Source: Acanthornis magna (taxonomy: Eukaryota > Chordata > Aves > Passeriformes > Acanthizidae). From it: DNA of 64,000 bases. The stretch spans positions 434,001 to 498,000 of the forward strand of contig JAWUZG010000136.1 in NCBI GenBank assembly GCA_036785705.1, written 5' to 3'. Under the pieces are notes generated by a model. That model made no database searches and was not told where the DNA came from. It saw only the letters and a program-made list of their open reading frames with translations. Below, piece by piece: positions 34,921-45,090 of the stretch. The translations under genes were made by a program, and so were the position numbers. Positions within the stretch are counted from its first letter, which is position 1; every line of letters starts with the position of its first letter.

Positions 34921-34990
34921 AAGCACCTGTGCCAAGAACGGGAGCAGAGGGGCTCAGCCAAAATTACAAACTCTCCACAGGGACCATGAT

Positions 34991-35262
34991 TAGAATCATG
35001 GAATGTCCTGAGCTGGAAGGGACCCACAGGGATCATTGAGTCCAGCTCCTGGCCCTGCACAGGTGAATCCCAGCAATTCCACCTGTGCCTGAGAGGGTCA
35101 TCCAAATAGTTTTTATCTCTGTCAGGCTGTGACTATTCCCTGGGAGCCTGTTCAGTGCCAGACCACCCTCTGGGTGGGGAACCCTCTCCTAATATCCTCC
35201 TAGACCTCCTGACACAGCTCCTCCAGCTGTTCCCTTGGGTCCTGTCGCTGCTCAGGAGACAC
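34991..35262 (-). mobile_element. CR1 LINE 3' end
   Basis: The reverse-complement tail is 'tagaatcatggaatgtcctg', followed by 'agctggaagggacccacagg', 'agtccagctcctggccctgc', 'ccaccctctgggtggggaac' and 'cctgacacagctcctccagc'. It belongs to the same subtype as the copies at 7986 and 62052. It lies only 70 bases from the solo LTR at 34631-34920. Confidence 0.93.
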
Positions 35263-38200
35263 GACCCAGGCCAGGGTGATCCAAGAGAGGATCCGAGGGA
35301 TGAGAACTCCAAGCCAGGATGGTCACCCCTGAACCTCGAGGCTGTGGAAGGCTGAGCATGGCTCAGGCTGTCCCCCCTTCGTGGGTGCCTCGTGCCATCG
35401 AGTGGTGGCCATAGATGTGCTCAGAAGACACCGGGGGATGTCTGACAAAGCCAGCACCAGGCCACTGCATCCATGGCTTCCCCTGGCGCTGGCCCAGCAA
35501 GGGGATGAGTTTGGATGGCATCAGAGTGTTTCCAGGCCATGTGCTGTATCTTCCTTCCAAGGCAGAGCGAGACACAGCCATCGGTCCTGGAGATCTGTGG
35601 GAAACAGCACTAGGCCCAAGGACGAGTGGATGAGGTGTCAGATGAAGGTCAGGGCTAGCTGGGAGGGAGCGTTTCTTTCCCACCACGGCTGCAGAGATGC
35701 TTGGGGGAATTGCAGAGGACACGGGAGCTGCGGGATGACGCCATGCTCCGAGGGCAGAGGTCTTGGACGAGGGGAAAATCTCCCGTGGCTACAACTCCAC
35801 CCACACTCTGTCTCTGCCTCTCTTCCTCTCGCTGTGTTTGGGATGGAAAAAACCCTTGAGTGCAAGAGGACCCTCTTAGCAGCCCACCAAGGTCTGGGAG
35901 GGTCTGGGCCAGGACAGCAGCTGCATCATGGGGCCATTCCCACAGCAATGGTGTCCTGCATGGAGAGGTGTTTGGGTCTTGGAGGGGATTCCTTGGGTCT
36001 CCAAGCTGAATGGCAGAGCTGCCCAGGACCAGCAGGAGCCCTCTCTGCAAGAGCTCTGAGCTGCTTCAGCCCCTCGAGCAGCTGAAGAGCAAACAACGAA
36101 ATGAAATAGGCACGAACAAGCACAGAGATCAGAATTCAAGGCTCTTCGGCGCTTCTGGCCTGGGATTTGCAACAAAACCTTTTCTTAGTCGGCTTTGAAA
36201 AGGAAACCCACACAAGCTCCTTTTGCTATTCAGCCCAAACACAGGGCTGCTACTCATTCGAGCCCTCTGAATGTTTCCTCAGCTCCCGGGTTCTTCAGGC
36301 TGTGCCAAGAGCACAAACACTGAGGCCGCTGGTTGTAGGTGGGCAGGAAACATCAGCAGCACAGCAAAGCATTTTCCAGAGCAGGGAAATCAGGGCAGAT
36401 CCCAACACTCTGATCCCATTTCTTGCCATGGAAAATGGGAGATGTGGTTGAGAGGATGTCCTGGAGGCTGCTTGGTTTCCTCCTGTCATTGCTATTAGGG
36501 CTTTGGCTCGGTTTGCAAGGTGAAGCCAAGCTGTTCATCCTCGTTCTGTTCCAGCAGGAGCGGGGCCAGCACTGAAACCTTTCTCTTGAGCCATCGGACA
36601 CGGGCTGGGGGCTTGGCCAAAGCAGCTCCAGAGCCCAACTGTTTGGGAACTGCCTGCTGCTCTAGGCGCTGTCTTCATCTGCCGGGGTATGGCTTCTTAG
36701 GGGGAAGGCACAGCACTGGGATCCTGTCCTTGGGATGCACAGCTTGGCTGTGCCTCAGTTTCCTTTCAGCTTGAACTGCTGCCTCGCTGGGCTGCTGCAC
36801 ATTTTGGGAATTGATCCTGTGGAGGAAGCCCTGAAATTAGGCTCAGCCTAATGCTGAGTGCTAGTGCTGATGAGCTCCAAAACCAGATGAGGTTTTCAGC
36901 TCCCCTCCATGCCCTGGGGAGGCTGTGCTGCCTGGGTCTCCCCCAGGGATGAAGCTATGGAGTGGTGTCCCCTGCATCATGTGGGCCCATGGCAGAAAAA
37001 GAAATGGCATTTTACACACTGCCTGCATTTTATTTTCTGCTCAGGAGGAGAAGATTTCAGCCCATCCCCATGTTTTGTGGCCACCTTCAGGAACTCCTGG
37101 ATGCTTTGATTTTTAGTCCAAGGATGGCACAGCTTGTCCTCAGGGCGAGGTCAAGGAGAACTTGCCAGGTTGTCATCTTGTGCTCCTCCTTTTGCTTGTC
37201 CCTGGAGTCTCTGTGCTTTCCCTTTTCTGACAAAGCAGGGGTTGCAACACTCCTTTTGCCTTCCTGAAAGCCACTGATGTTCTCAGAGGTATGGTGACCT
37301 GTAGGGATGGAGTCATTCACAGCGGTGTTTCTGCCAGCACTGAGGATTTTGCTCTGTTTTCTACTACAAAACAAGCTCCAAGTAACTTCCCTTCTCCATT
37401 GCCCTGGCTCATCCCAAGGAAATTCCCTCAGAAAACACCTCCTGCCCTGTAAATGCATTTCTGTTTGATCCCTGCCCCTGCCAGGCATCACCACCATACG
37501 GCACTGGTGCTTACATGTGATTTTAAATCCCACCTCAGCTAACAACACAGGGATTTGAATTTCTAGCTTGTGAGCATGCATCATGCTAGGAGGGCTGGCC
37601 ATGCCAGGAAATTCCATGCATTTTCTTGGGCAGTTTGCCCCTCTGTGCCTCTTTGCTGGAATGGGCTCTGACACAGCTTTTGTTTGCTGCAGCTGCTGGA
37701 GAACAGAGCGAGCATCGTTTGTTTCCTCCGTGGGTGAAGCTCATTGTTTTGGAAGGAGAGCTGGCATTTTTAAAAACCTGCTGAATTGGCATCTCGGACC
37801 CCAGAGTTCTCTTGGGCCAAAGCCCAGGGGATGGAAATGGATGCTGATATTTAGGTAGCTGAGTCCTGCCCCTATATTCCAGGCAGTGAGGTTTTCATCT
37901 GTGAATTGAACCCCATTCCTGCTGACTCCAAAGGACTTTGCCCACCCCAAGCCCTGAAAGAGAGGAATAATTTCACGGGGCTGCTGACACATCTCAGGAA
38001 GCTTTTCCTACCTGTCATAGTGCAGGTGACCCATCCCGACTGCCTTTGCCTTGTAGGTGATTTTCCAGCTCATTCTCAAGATTCATCCCTTTGGAAACCT
38101 CCGTCATCCCAGGAGATGCCAATGCCTGTCCTGGTAGAGGGATGCTCCCACGAAAGGCCTTTGGACAGTGATGGAGGGGAAAGAAAAGCAGCCCTTGTAA

Positions 38201-39528
38201 TGTTTTCATGGAGGGAGGGCAGCAAGAAGTGAAAATTTACTTAAAATGTTGTGTGAGGTTTGTTCCATTCTGGTTCCCTTTGGCAGCCAGAGCAAACTCG
38301 TCAGGGATAATAAATGTTGCTAAGCAATAAGTGATTCCAAATGAGCTCTATCAGCTCAGCGCTGTGGAGAGGAAAAGGGATTCGAGCAGGGAAGAGCAGC
38401 AGAAAACACCTGGTAAGGGGATGGAGGACACAACAGCCGTGGTCACCTTGGGGACAAGCCTGTCCCCATGGCCCTGTTGGGGGAGTGAGGACAGAGCCCA
38501 GACAGGCTGTGCTTTTGCTGGCCCCAATGGAGAAGTGCAGAGTGACCAGTCCAGGCTGACCAGTCCTGAGTGATCCCCTGCCGTGGGCAGTGCCAGCCCC
38601 TGTCCTCCTCACCAGACTGAGCTCTGGAGCTACCATCCGTGAGCCTTCATGGGTGAGGGGACACGGAGCCTGCGAAAGGCAGAGGCCCAACAACGTCAGC
38701 ACAGAGCCAGCGGATATCCAGAGGGGTTTTCCCGAGGAAAAACAACACAGGAATTGACCTCTCCTGCTTTTCTGCTCCCCTCGGACCAGCCAGCTCTGCC
38801 CACTGCCATACACTCACACCGGAGTGGAACAGGGAGAGCACTGGGGGTCACACGCGTGTCCTCGAGAGCTCTGTGAGAGCCCAAATGCTTTCCTGCCCTC
38901 TCCTGCACTGCCAGAACTCCCCAAGCTCCCAACCTGTGTCGTGGAGATCTTGCTGAAGGCTTTTGTCGCTGTGACAGAGATCTGTCCATGCTCACTGCTC
39001 CTTCCCATGCAGGTTATGGGGGCAAGAAGGAGGATCCTTCAAGTCTCTCCATCCCATCCCGTCCCCATCTGAGGCAGATTCCATGCTCTTAAGTCCCTTT
39101 CTCCATGCCTTTCCTGCCTGGATGGGTTCACTCTTGGGTCAGGCTGTCTCCAGCGTGGCTGAGGTGCTGGGAACTCTCATGCTGGAATTAAGGACACAGG
39201 GGAAGCGTCAGAACAGCCATGGATTCGGTGTTGTGTGCAGCTGGGAAAGGTCTGGAGAAGGACAGCAAGGAAGGTAGAAGCAGGGAGCTACATTCCCGTG
39301 AGGAATAGCCAGGTGGGTACTTCTTGGCTGTGGAAGATGACTGTGGGAGGACACAAGAGCAGTTTAGAAGCTCATGGATAGTCTGAAGAGTGTGGATGAG
39401 GACTGGCTGCTCTCTGCCTCACACAGCTCAAGATTTAGGGGTGATCACATGAAGCTGACAGGACAAACGCCTTAAATTCCAGGAAATCCCAGAGATGATT
39501 CCCCCACCTCACTCGTATTTCAATTACC
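35263..39528. other. Unique non-coding sequence, about 4.3 kb
   Basis: This is one of the longest stretches without a mobile element. No coding exon is recognised. A 234-codon + strand frame (35381-36085) overlaps several - strand frames, has no domain and looks like chance in GC-rich DNA. A 'tgcctcagtttcc' motif lies at 36751-36763. Confidence 0.5.
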
Positions 39529-39534
39529 TGCTAG

Positions 39535-39809
39535 TGTGGATGCACTATTCTAAGATTTCTCTTTTCTTTCTCATGAATCGCATGGGAAACAAAGATAAGC
39601 TGAATTCTTCTTGTTCTTTTAATCTATGTTTTGGAACTGGGTGCTGTAAGGGTTCAGCCAATCCCCCCAGGGGGTGGATTGGCTATAAACCAACCACTGC
39701 TAGACTCTTAATTTCTATATAAGAACAGAACTTTGTAATAAACTCTCTCTGGCATTTCTGCCGTGCCTCTCTGCCTGTTTCCTTGCTATATCCGCGAGCA
39801 GCAGCAACA
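39535..39809 (+). mobile_element. Solo LTR, family A, 275 bp, perfect 6-bp duplication
   Basis: It starts 'tgtggatgcactattctaag' and ends 'gcagcagcaaca', flanked by a perfect 'tgctag' at 39529-39534 and 39810-39815. Promoter-like order is visible: CCAAT motif near 39658, TATATAAG at 39716-39723 and AATAAA at 39737-39742. It is homologous to the LTRs at 11894 and 34631 but is a distinct subfamily in the 3' third. There is no internal viral sequence or second LTR, so it is a solo LTR. The 6-bp duplication suggests a class II-like ERV. Confidence 0.92.
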
Positions 39810-39815
39810 TGCTAG

Positions 39816-40600
39816 CTATTAGAATGAGCCTGATGGTGGACAGGCATCCCATACAGCATCCACCAGCTGTGGAAGTGCTCTTCCCAGTGGGAAATCCTTT
39901 GGGGATGGCTGCAGAGGACTTCACTGTCATTGCACACACTGTCCTGTGTCACTCCTCTGTCCCAGTTTGGAGTGGAACTCAGAGCCTCTCCCAGTGACCC
40001 ACGGCTGGTGGTGAGGGAGGGATCAACCCCAGGGGATTTCACAACAGAACTGGTCCTGTGTGATGCCAGACCTGAGTTCCCTGTCACCCCTGGGCTGCTG
40101 ACTTCCTTCGTGCATCCAGTTTGATTCCTGCTCTCCTTTGCCCACTCACACAGGAGCACCCTGGGTTTGTTTTCCAGCAGCGCAAACAAGAGTATTTTGT
40201 CTGAAAACATTTAGACTTTTTTTCCTTGTTGATTGGTACAGCTTTAGTTTCATACCCAGCACCCCACTGGGCAACTTTCATGATGTCTTGGGCATTCAAC
40301 ACACATCACAGGGGAAGCTGCTAAGTGGACACTAAAATTAAGCGAAAAGCAAGCCCTGGTTCATGCGGTGCCCAAATTGCGCTCACAGATCCTCAGGAGA
40401 GGAATGCTGTTCTCAGTGGGGTAATGTTTTATCATCCTGAGGGAGTGCAGGACATGAGAGCTCATCCCTGAGGAGCTGCCCTGTGCCTTCCAGCCCAGCA
40501 AACTCTGCCCTGGCTGTTCGTGCCCACCGAATTTGACATGTGACTATACAGGAATAAATGGGTTGATCTATGTGGAGTTTTCCAGGGAAACAGGCAAAAA
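39816..40600. other. Unique non-coding sequence
   Basis: No gene or repeat recognised. Confidence 0.5.
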
Positions 40601-40732
40601 TCATGGAATGGTTTGGGTTGGAAAGGACCTTAAAGACCATCAAGTCCAATGGGCATCTTCCCCTCGACCAGGTACTCCAAGCCCTGTCCAGCCTGGTCTT
40701 GAACACTTCCAGGCATGGGGCACTCAGCAGAT
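40601..40732 (-). mobile_element. CR1 LINE 3' end
   Basis: The reverse-complement tail is 'tcatggaatggtttgggttg', followed by 'gaaaggaccttaaagaccat', 'ccctgtccagcctggtcttg' and 'aacacttccaggcatggggc'. About 12 bases of the usual '...gggcagggacac...' portion are missing. It is 5'-truncated. Confidence 0.92.
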
Positions 40733-42892
40733 AGGTGTCACTGGATTCCACAAATCCACAGACAGATTCCATGAAAATCTTTCAGGATCAGAGTATTCCA
40801 TTAAAAAAAAACCCAAAACACCATGAAAGAAAGTGCACCCAAAAAACCCTTGTGGGTTTTTTCCCTACTGAAAGCATTTGATCTCTGGTCTCTTTGTGGT
40901 GCTGGTGCCACGTGCCGGTGAATGCAAATGTTCTGCTGAGCCTTAATTTCTGTAGTTTTTTCCTCCGTTTTGAACACACAGTCGGTGAACGCTTGCACTG
41001 AGCTGCTGAAAATGGTTGGCAAGAAGGAGCAAGGTTTTCCACGAAGGTTTCTCTGCGTGCCTGAGTTAACCTCTTACTCTGGAGGAATAAGCCATGGATG
41101 CTCACATAGGAGACGTCTCTGCCAAGGAGTGGTGGCCACTAGAGGGTGGCCATGCCATAGACAGCACTGCCCTTGGGCACAGAACCTTCCAGGGGCAGGT
41201 CCATGCATCGGGAACCTCATCAGGATGAGCTGGCGTCTGCCTTTGGGTGTGTGACCTGCCCAGGTACCACATTCTGATCTGAGCGAGGCTTTGTACACCC
41301 TGATGGCTGATGGACAGGCAAGTGGTTTTCTTATCATGGGTCAGAGGAGGTGAAGAGGTGTCTGGACATCTGGGAAAGAACAGAAGGAAAGGGGTGAGAG
41401 CTGGGTGGTTGTCTAGGCAGGGCCGTGAGTCTCCTGCACTTCTTGATTTTGGGGCACCAAGGTGACATTTCCACCAGCTCGGAGATGAAATGCCAATTTT
41501 CTAAGCTCGAATTTTTGCCTGCTTGCATCACAACCTGACTTCACACCCATGCAAAGGTAACCTCTGCCTTCTGGGTTATTGCTTGAAAGCCACGAGGCTG
41601 TCAGGGAATGTAAGGAGCCTCCACCCCTCAGTTATTGCAGGTCTCCAGGAAGGACCTGTACTCCTGCCTGTGAATGCATTGCAAAACCTGAAGGACATTG
41701 TCCCTTGGCTGGAGGTGGCCATAGGCTAAGGCTATTGCTGAAAAGGGACAAAGTAACTTCTCTGCTAGTGCCTGGCTCCTTCCAGGTCCCCCAGGCCATC
41801 CCACCAGCACTGGCCACCTTCCAGCATCCACTTCCCCTCCTCTGCTCTCCTGCTGCAGGATATCTCATGATGGAGCTGATTGCCTCATTCGTCCTCCCCC
41901 CGTTCTGGCTCTGAACAGGAGCTCTCTGTTCCAAGGAGACTTTGGCAAATGAGCCTTTGCTCCTTTCCTTCCAACAGCCCTTTCCTGCCCCAAAACTGTC
42001 CCCACCATCCTCCTCGCTCCGTCACCTGATGCTCCCTTTAGCTTTGGCTCTCTTTTTGCTTACCCTTCCACTGGCTTCTGGTTCTGCTCCTCACAGCCCA
42101 AACACATTTTAATCTTTCCCATCTGAAACAACTCTCCCTCGGCTCTGATTTCCTCCCTGATTGCCACTTCTGTGCACACACCATGCCAAGACCCAGCTCA
42201 TGTCTTCACTAAAGCCTTGGCCCGTGTCTGACAAGACCTCACGGATTTTGGGCTGTGCCCAGCATAGTTAATTTGTTCCTCCTGTGCTCTCTTGGTGTCT
42301 TTTCTTGAAGCCTGAGGACACCGCTGGGTCTGCTGACACAGTGAATTTGTCCCCTCCTGCTTACACAACTCTTACTCGTGCCCCTGAAACCCTGATGGTG
42401 TTTGCTGTGCCCATCGCACCCCTCTGCATGGGGATGGGTCTCACCCACAGCCCTGGGCATCTGGAACCTTCCTCACTGCATGGATCCTCTGCAGCTTTCC
42501 CTGTGGAATGGCTGACCCCAGTTTCTGTTCAGCCTATGGTGTCTGCAGCCTTCTTGCAGCCCAGGCAGGGAGAATTTATTTTAAACATCCTTATTCTCCT
42601 TAACTATCTTCTTTAAACACCTCAACACTGGGGTGGCAACAAAATGGAAGGTTTGGAAAGACACAGCATTGTCTTTTTTACTTTTTTATAGTTGCTTTTA
42701 TTCATATTGTTGTCTGCTGATGGTCTCTGACCATATGTACTTGAGTCGTGGACTTGTGGGGTTTTGAAAGAACAGGAATTGGAATGAACCTGGAATGACA
42801 AAATGTCTTTAGTCCAGGCATCACTTTTGGTGGAGTTGTGATATCAACAGCGATGAGTTTCATTTCTTCGGGTGTCCCAGAAAGGCAAATCC
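40733..42892. other. Unique non-coding sequence, about 2.2 kb
   Basis: No gene or mobile element recognised. A C/T-rich stretch lies at about 41940-42130. Confidence 0.5.
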
Positions 42893-42970
42893 TAGAATAT
42901 GGAATTATAAAACATTTTGTGTTGGAAGGGACCTACAAGGATCAACAAAGTTCAACTCCTGACAGGCAAA
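42893..42970 (-). mobile_element. Short CR1 LINE tail
   Basis: 'tagaatatggaattataaaa', then 'tgtgttggaagggacctaca' and 'aggatcaacaaagttcaact' match the reverse complement of a CR1 3' end. The copy stops within about 80 bases. Confidence 0.75.
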
Positions 42971-43662
42971 ACCATGGGACTCTGCCCAAAAGAGGCGCTG
43001 GGAGACAGACGGATGTTTGCGTGGCAGGCAGGCTGTTATTGCCAGCCAGCACCAGCTGCTCCCAGACAGGATCTGCTGGTGATTTTGTAGTTCAGTTTGA
43101 GCCTCTTAAAGGCTTTTCTGTCCCCATGGAAAGGGCTGGTTGTGTTTGTGTACCCCTGAACGCCCTGCAGTGCTGTGCTGTGAGCACCTCTCTAGATACT
43201 CTGGTTATACCAGAGAAGCAGGGACAGGGGTGAAATGATCTCTGCAAGTTTGTGGTTTCTGTGATCAGGGGCAGAAAATACAAACCCTCTTACAATTGCC
43301 ACCTCCCAGGCTGTGGATTGGGATTGAGGTGCCTCCTACCTTGGCTGTTGGAAGTTCCTGGTGTCTCTGTGTTTGTAAAACCAACCTGTCCCTCCAGGGC
43401 TGGTTCCTGCCCTTGCTGACTTTGCAGAGAGACACGAGTGCTTGCCCAGTGAAACACATGTGGGATCTGCCCTGTCCTGGTCTGTGCAGTGGAGATGTCA
43501 CCTCCTCAGCAGTGTGGGGGCTGAGGAGCCTTTGAAAAATGCAGCTTTCCAAGACCATTTGCAAGCGCTGCGTGCTGACTCCAAAGTTCTGAGGGGAGCA
43601 AGAAAAAATGTGTCACCAGAGCTGGTGGAGCTGCTTTGGCCTGATGGACTTCCATATTCCAT
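42971..43662. other. Unique non-coding sequence
   Basis: No gene or repeat recognised. Confidence 0.45.
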
Positions 43663-44052
43663 GCTCCAGACTGGGAGAGCTGGGGCTGTTCAGCCTGGAG
43701 AAGAGAAAGCTCCAGGGAGACCTTCCAGCATCTTCCAAGTACCTAAAGGGTGATTATGTAAAAGAGGAACAGAGACTTTAAATGTTGCTAGGACAAGGGG
43801 GGGAGGTTTTAAACTGATTTAGATTAGATCTTAGGAAAAAAAATGCTCCCTGTGAGGGTGGGCAGGCCCTGGTACAGGTGCCCAGAGAAGCTGTGGTTGC
43901 CCCTGGATCCCTGGAAGTGTCCAAGGCCAGGCTGGACAGGGCTTGGAGCAGCCTGGGACAGTGGAAGGTGTCCTTGCCATGGCAGGGGTGGAACTGGATG
44001 AGCTTTAAGGTCCCTTCCAACACAAACCATTCCATGATTCTATGACTCCATG
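43663..44052 (+). mobile_element. CR1 LINE 3' end, about 390 bp
   Basis: Landmarks in order are 'gggagagctggggctgttca', 'gcctggagaagagaaagctc', 'agggagaccttccagcatct', 'aggtgcccagagaagctgtg', 'gccaggctggacagggcttg' and 'cccttccaacacaaaccatt', with a tail 'attctatgactccatg'. It is 5'-truncated. Confidence 0.95.
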
Positions 44053-44244
44053 CTCCCACGTTTGCTTTGAGTGTACATAAGATAAACAGACCCCCATGGG
44101 AAGAGGCCTCAGCTGCTCGTGGTTCCTTTGAGGGAGCATCTGAAAGATGATTCCCAGGCTTCAAAACGCAGGAGAACACAAAGGGAAGTTGGAAACCACT
44201 CAGCACACCAAGATGCTCAAAACTCATCAGGCTGGGAGACAGAT

Positions 44245-44600
44245 GTAAAAGAAGGGTTGTGACAGAGAACTATAAATCACTGGGTGGTGTGGGAAGGGCG
44301 GACAGGAAGAGTATGTTCCCCATCTCTACCTCTGCAGAAATTACAGGACATCAGATGAAACCAGAAATTGTAAATCCAAAACAAACAAGAGGAGGTGGCT
44401 CTTCCCCCAGTGTGTAATTAAGCTGTGGAACTCTTTGCAACAGGATGTTGTGGATGTTGAAAATCGATGGGGGGGTCATAAAGCAACGAGATAAATTGAT
44501 GGAAGAAAAAAATCGTTGTGGGTAATTAAACATGAAATTGATCTCTAAGGCACAGGAACCCACAAACTATTGGAAACAGACTGAATATTTGGATATTTAA
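44245..44600 (+). mobile_element. Old, divergent CR1 LINE 3' end
   Basis: 'aaacaaacaagaggaggtgg', 'aagctgtggaactctttgca', 'acaggatgttgtggatgttg', 'gataaattgatggaagaaaa' and 'gggtaattaaacatgaaatt' follow the order of the older CR1 subgroup shared by birds and other reptiles ('ctgtggaactc...gaggatgttgtg...ataaattcatgg'). This clearly differs from the young tail type used by most copies here. Similarity may continue weakly to about 44760. Confidence 0.75.
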
Positions 44601-45001
44601 GCTGCATCTGCAGATCAGCCATGGATCCTTTACAGTGGGACTCTCTGGCTTCAACAGGAGCCATCCCAGTGTGGACAGGTCTAACTGCACCTCCACTGGA
44701 CTTTGATCATCTGCAAAAAGGAGTTCTGTAATGGACATTTCACCATTGTCCCCATCCTAATTCATAAGAGTAATATCAAATAATCTCTGAGCAAGACTTC
44801 CACTAAGCTTTGCTATTTCTACATATTTCTCAGTGTGCCATTTTGAGCAAACATTTGTTTTACAGCCAAGGCATATCAGAGAAGTTTTTGTTGCCTTTTC
44901 CCCAGCCTTGTGTGGACCAGAAGCATTGATCAGATCATGCAGCACCTCTGGGACCTGAAGGCACTTCCCTGCCCTTGTGTCTGCTTAGCCTGAGTGCTTT
45001 G

Positions 45002-45090
45002 TGTCTTGGTTTCAGCTGGGGTAGAGTTAATTTCCTTCCTAATAACTGGTGCAGTGTTGTGTTTTGGATTTTAATAACATTCCTCAGTGC
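45002..45090 (+). mobile_element. ERVL-type LTR, 5' fragment
   Basis: It begins 'tgtcttggtttcagctgggg', then 'tagagttaatttccttccta' and 'ataactggtgcagtgttgtg' followed by 'ttttggatttt'. This matches the start of a common avian ERVL LTR family as I remember it ('tgtcctggtttcagctggga', 'tagagttaattttcttccta'). Similarity fades after about 90 bases, so the rest of the LTR is missing. No coding sequence is associated. Confidence 0.75.

Noticed and set aside
35381..36085. 234-codon + strand frame
   Set aside because: No domain, no splice context, and heavily overlapped by - strand frames of similar length. Consistent with stop-poor GC-rich sequence.
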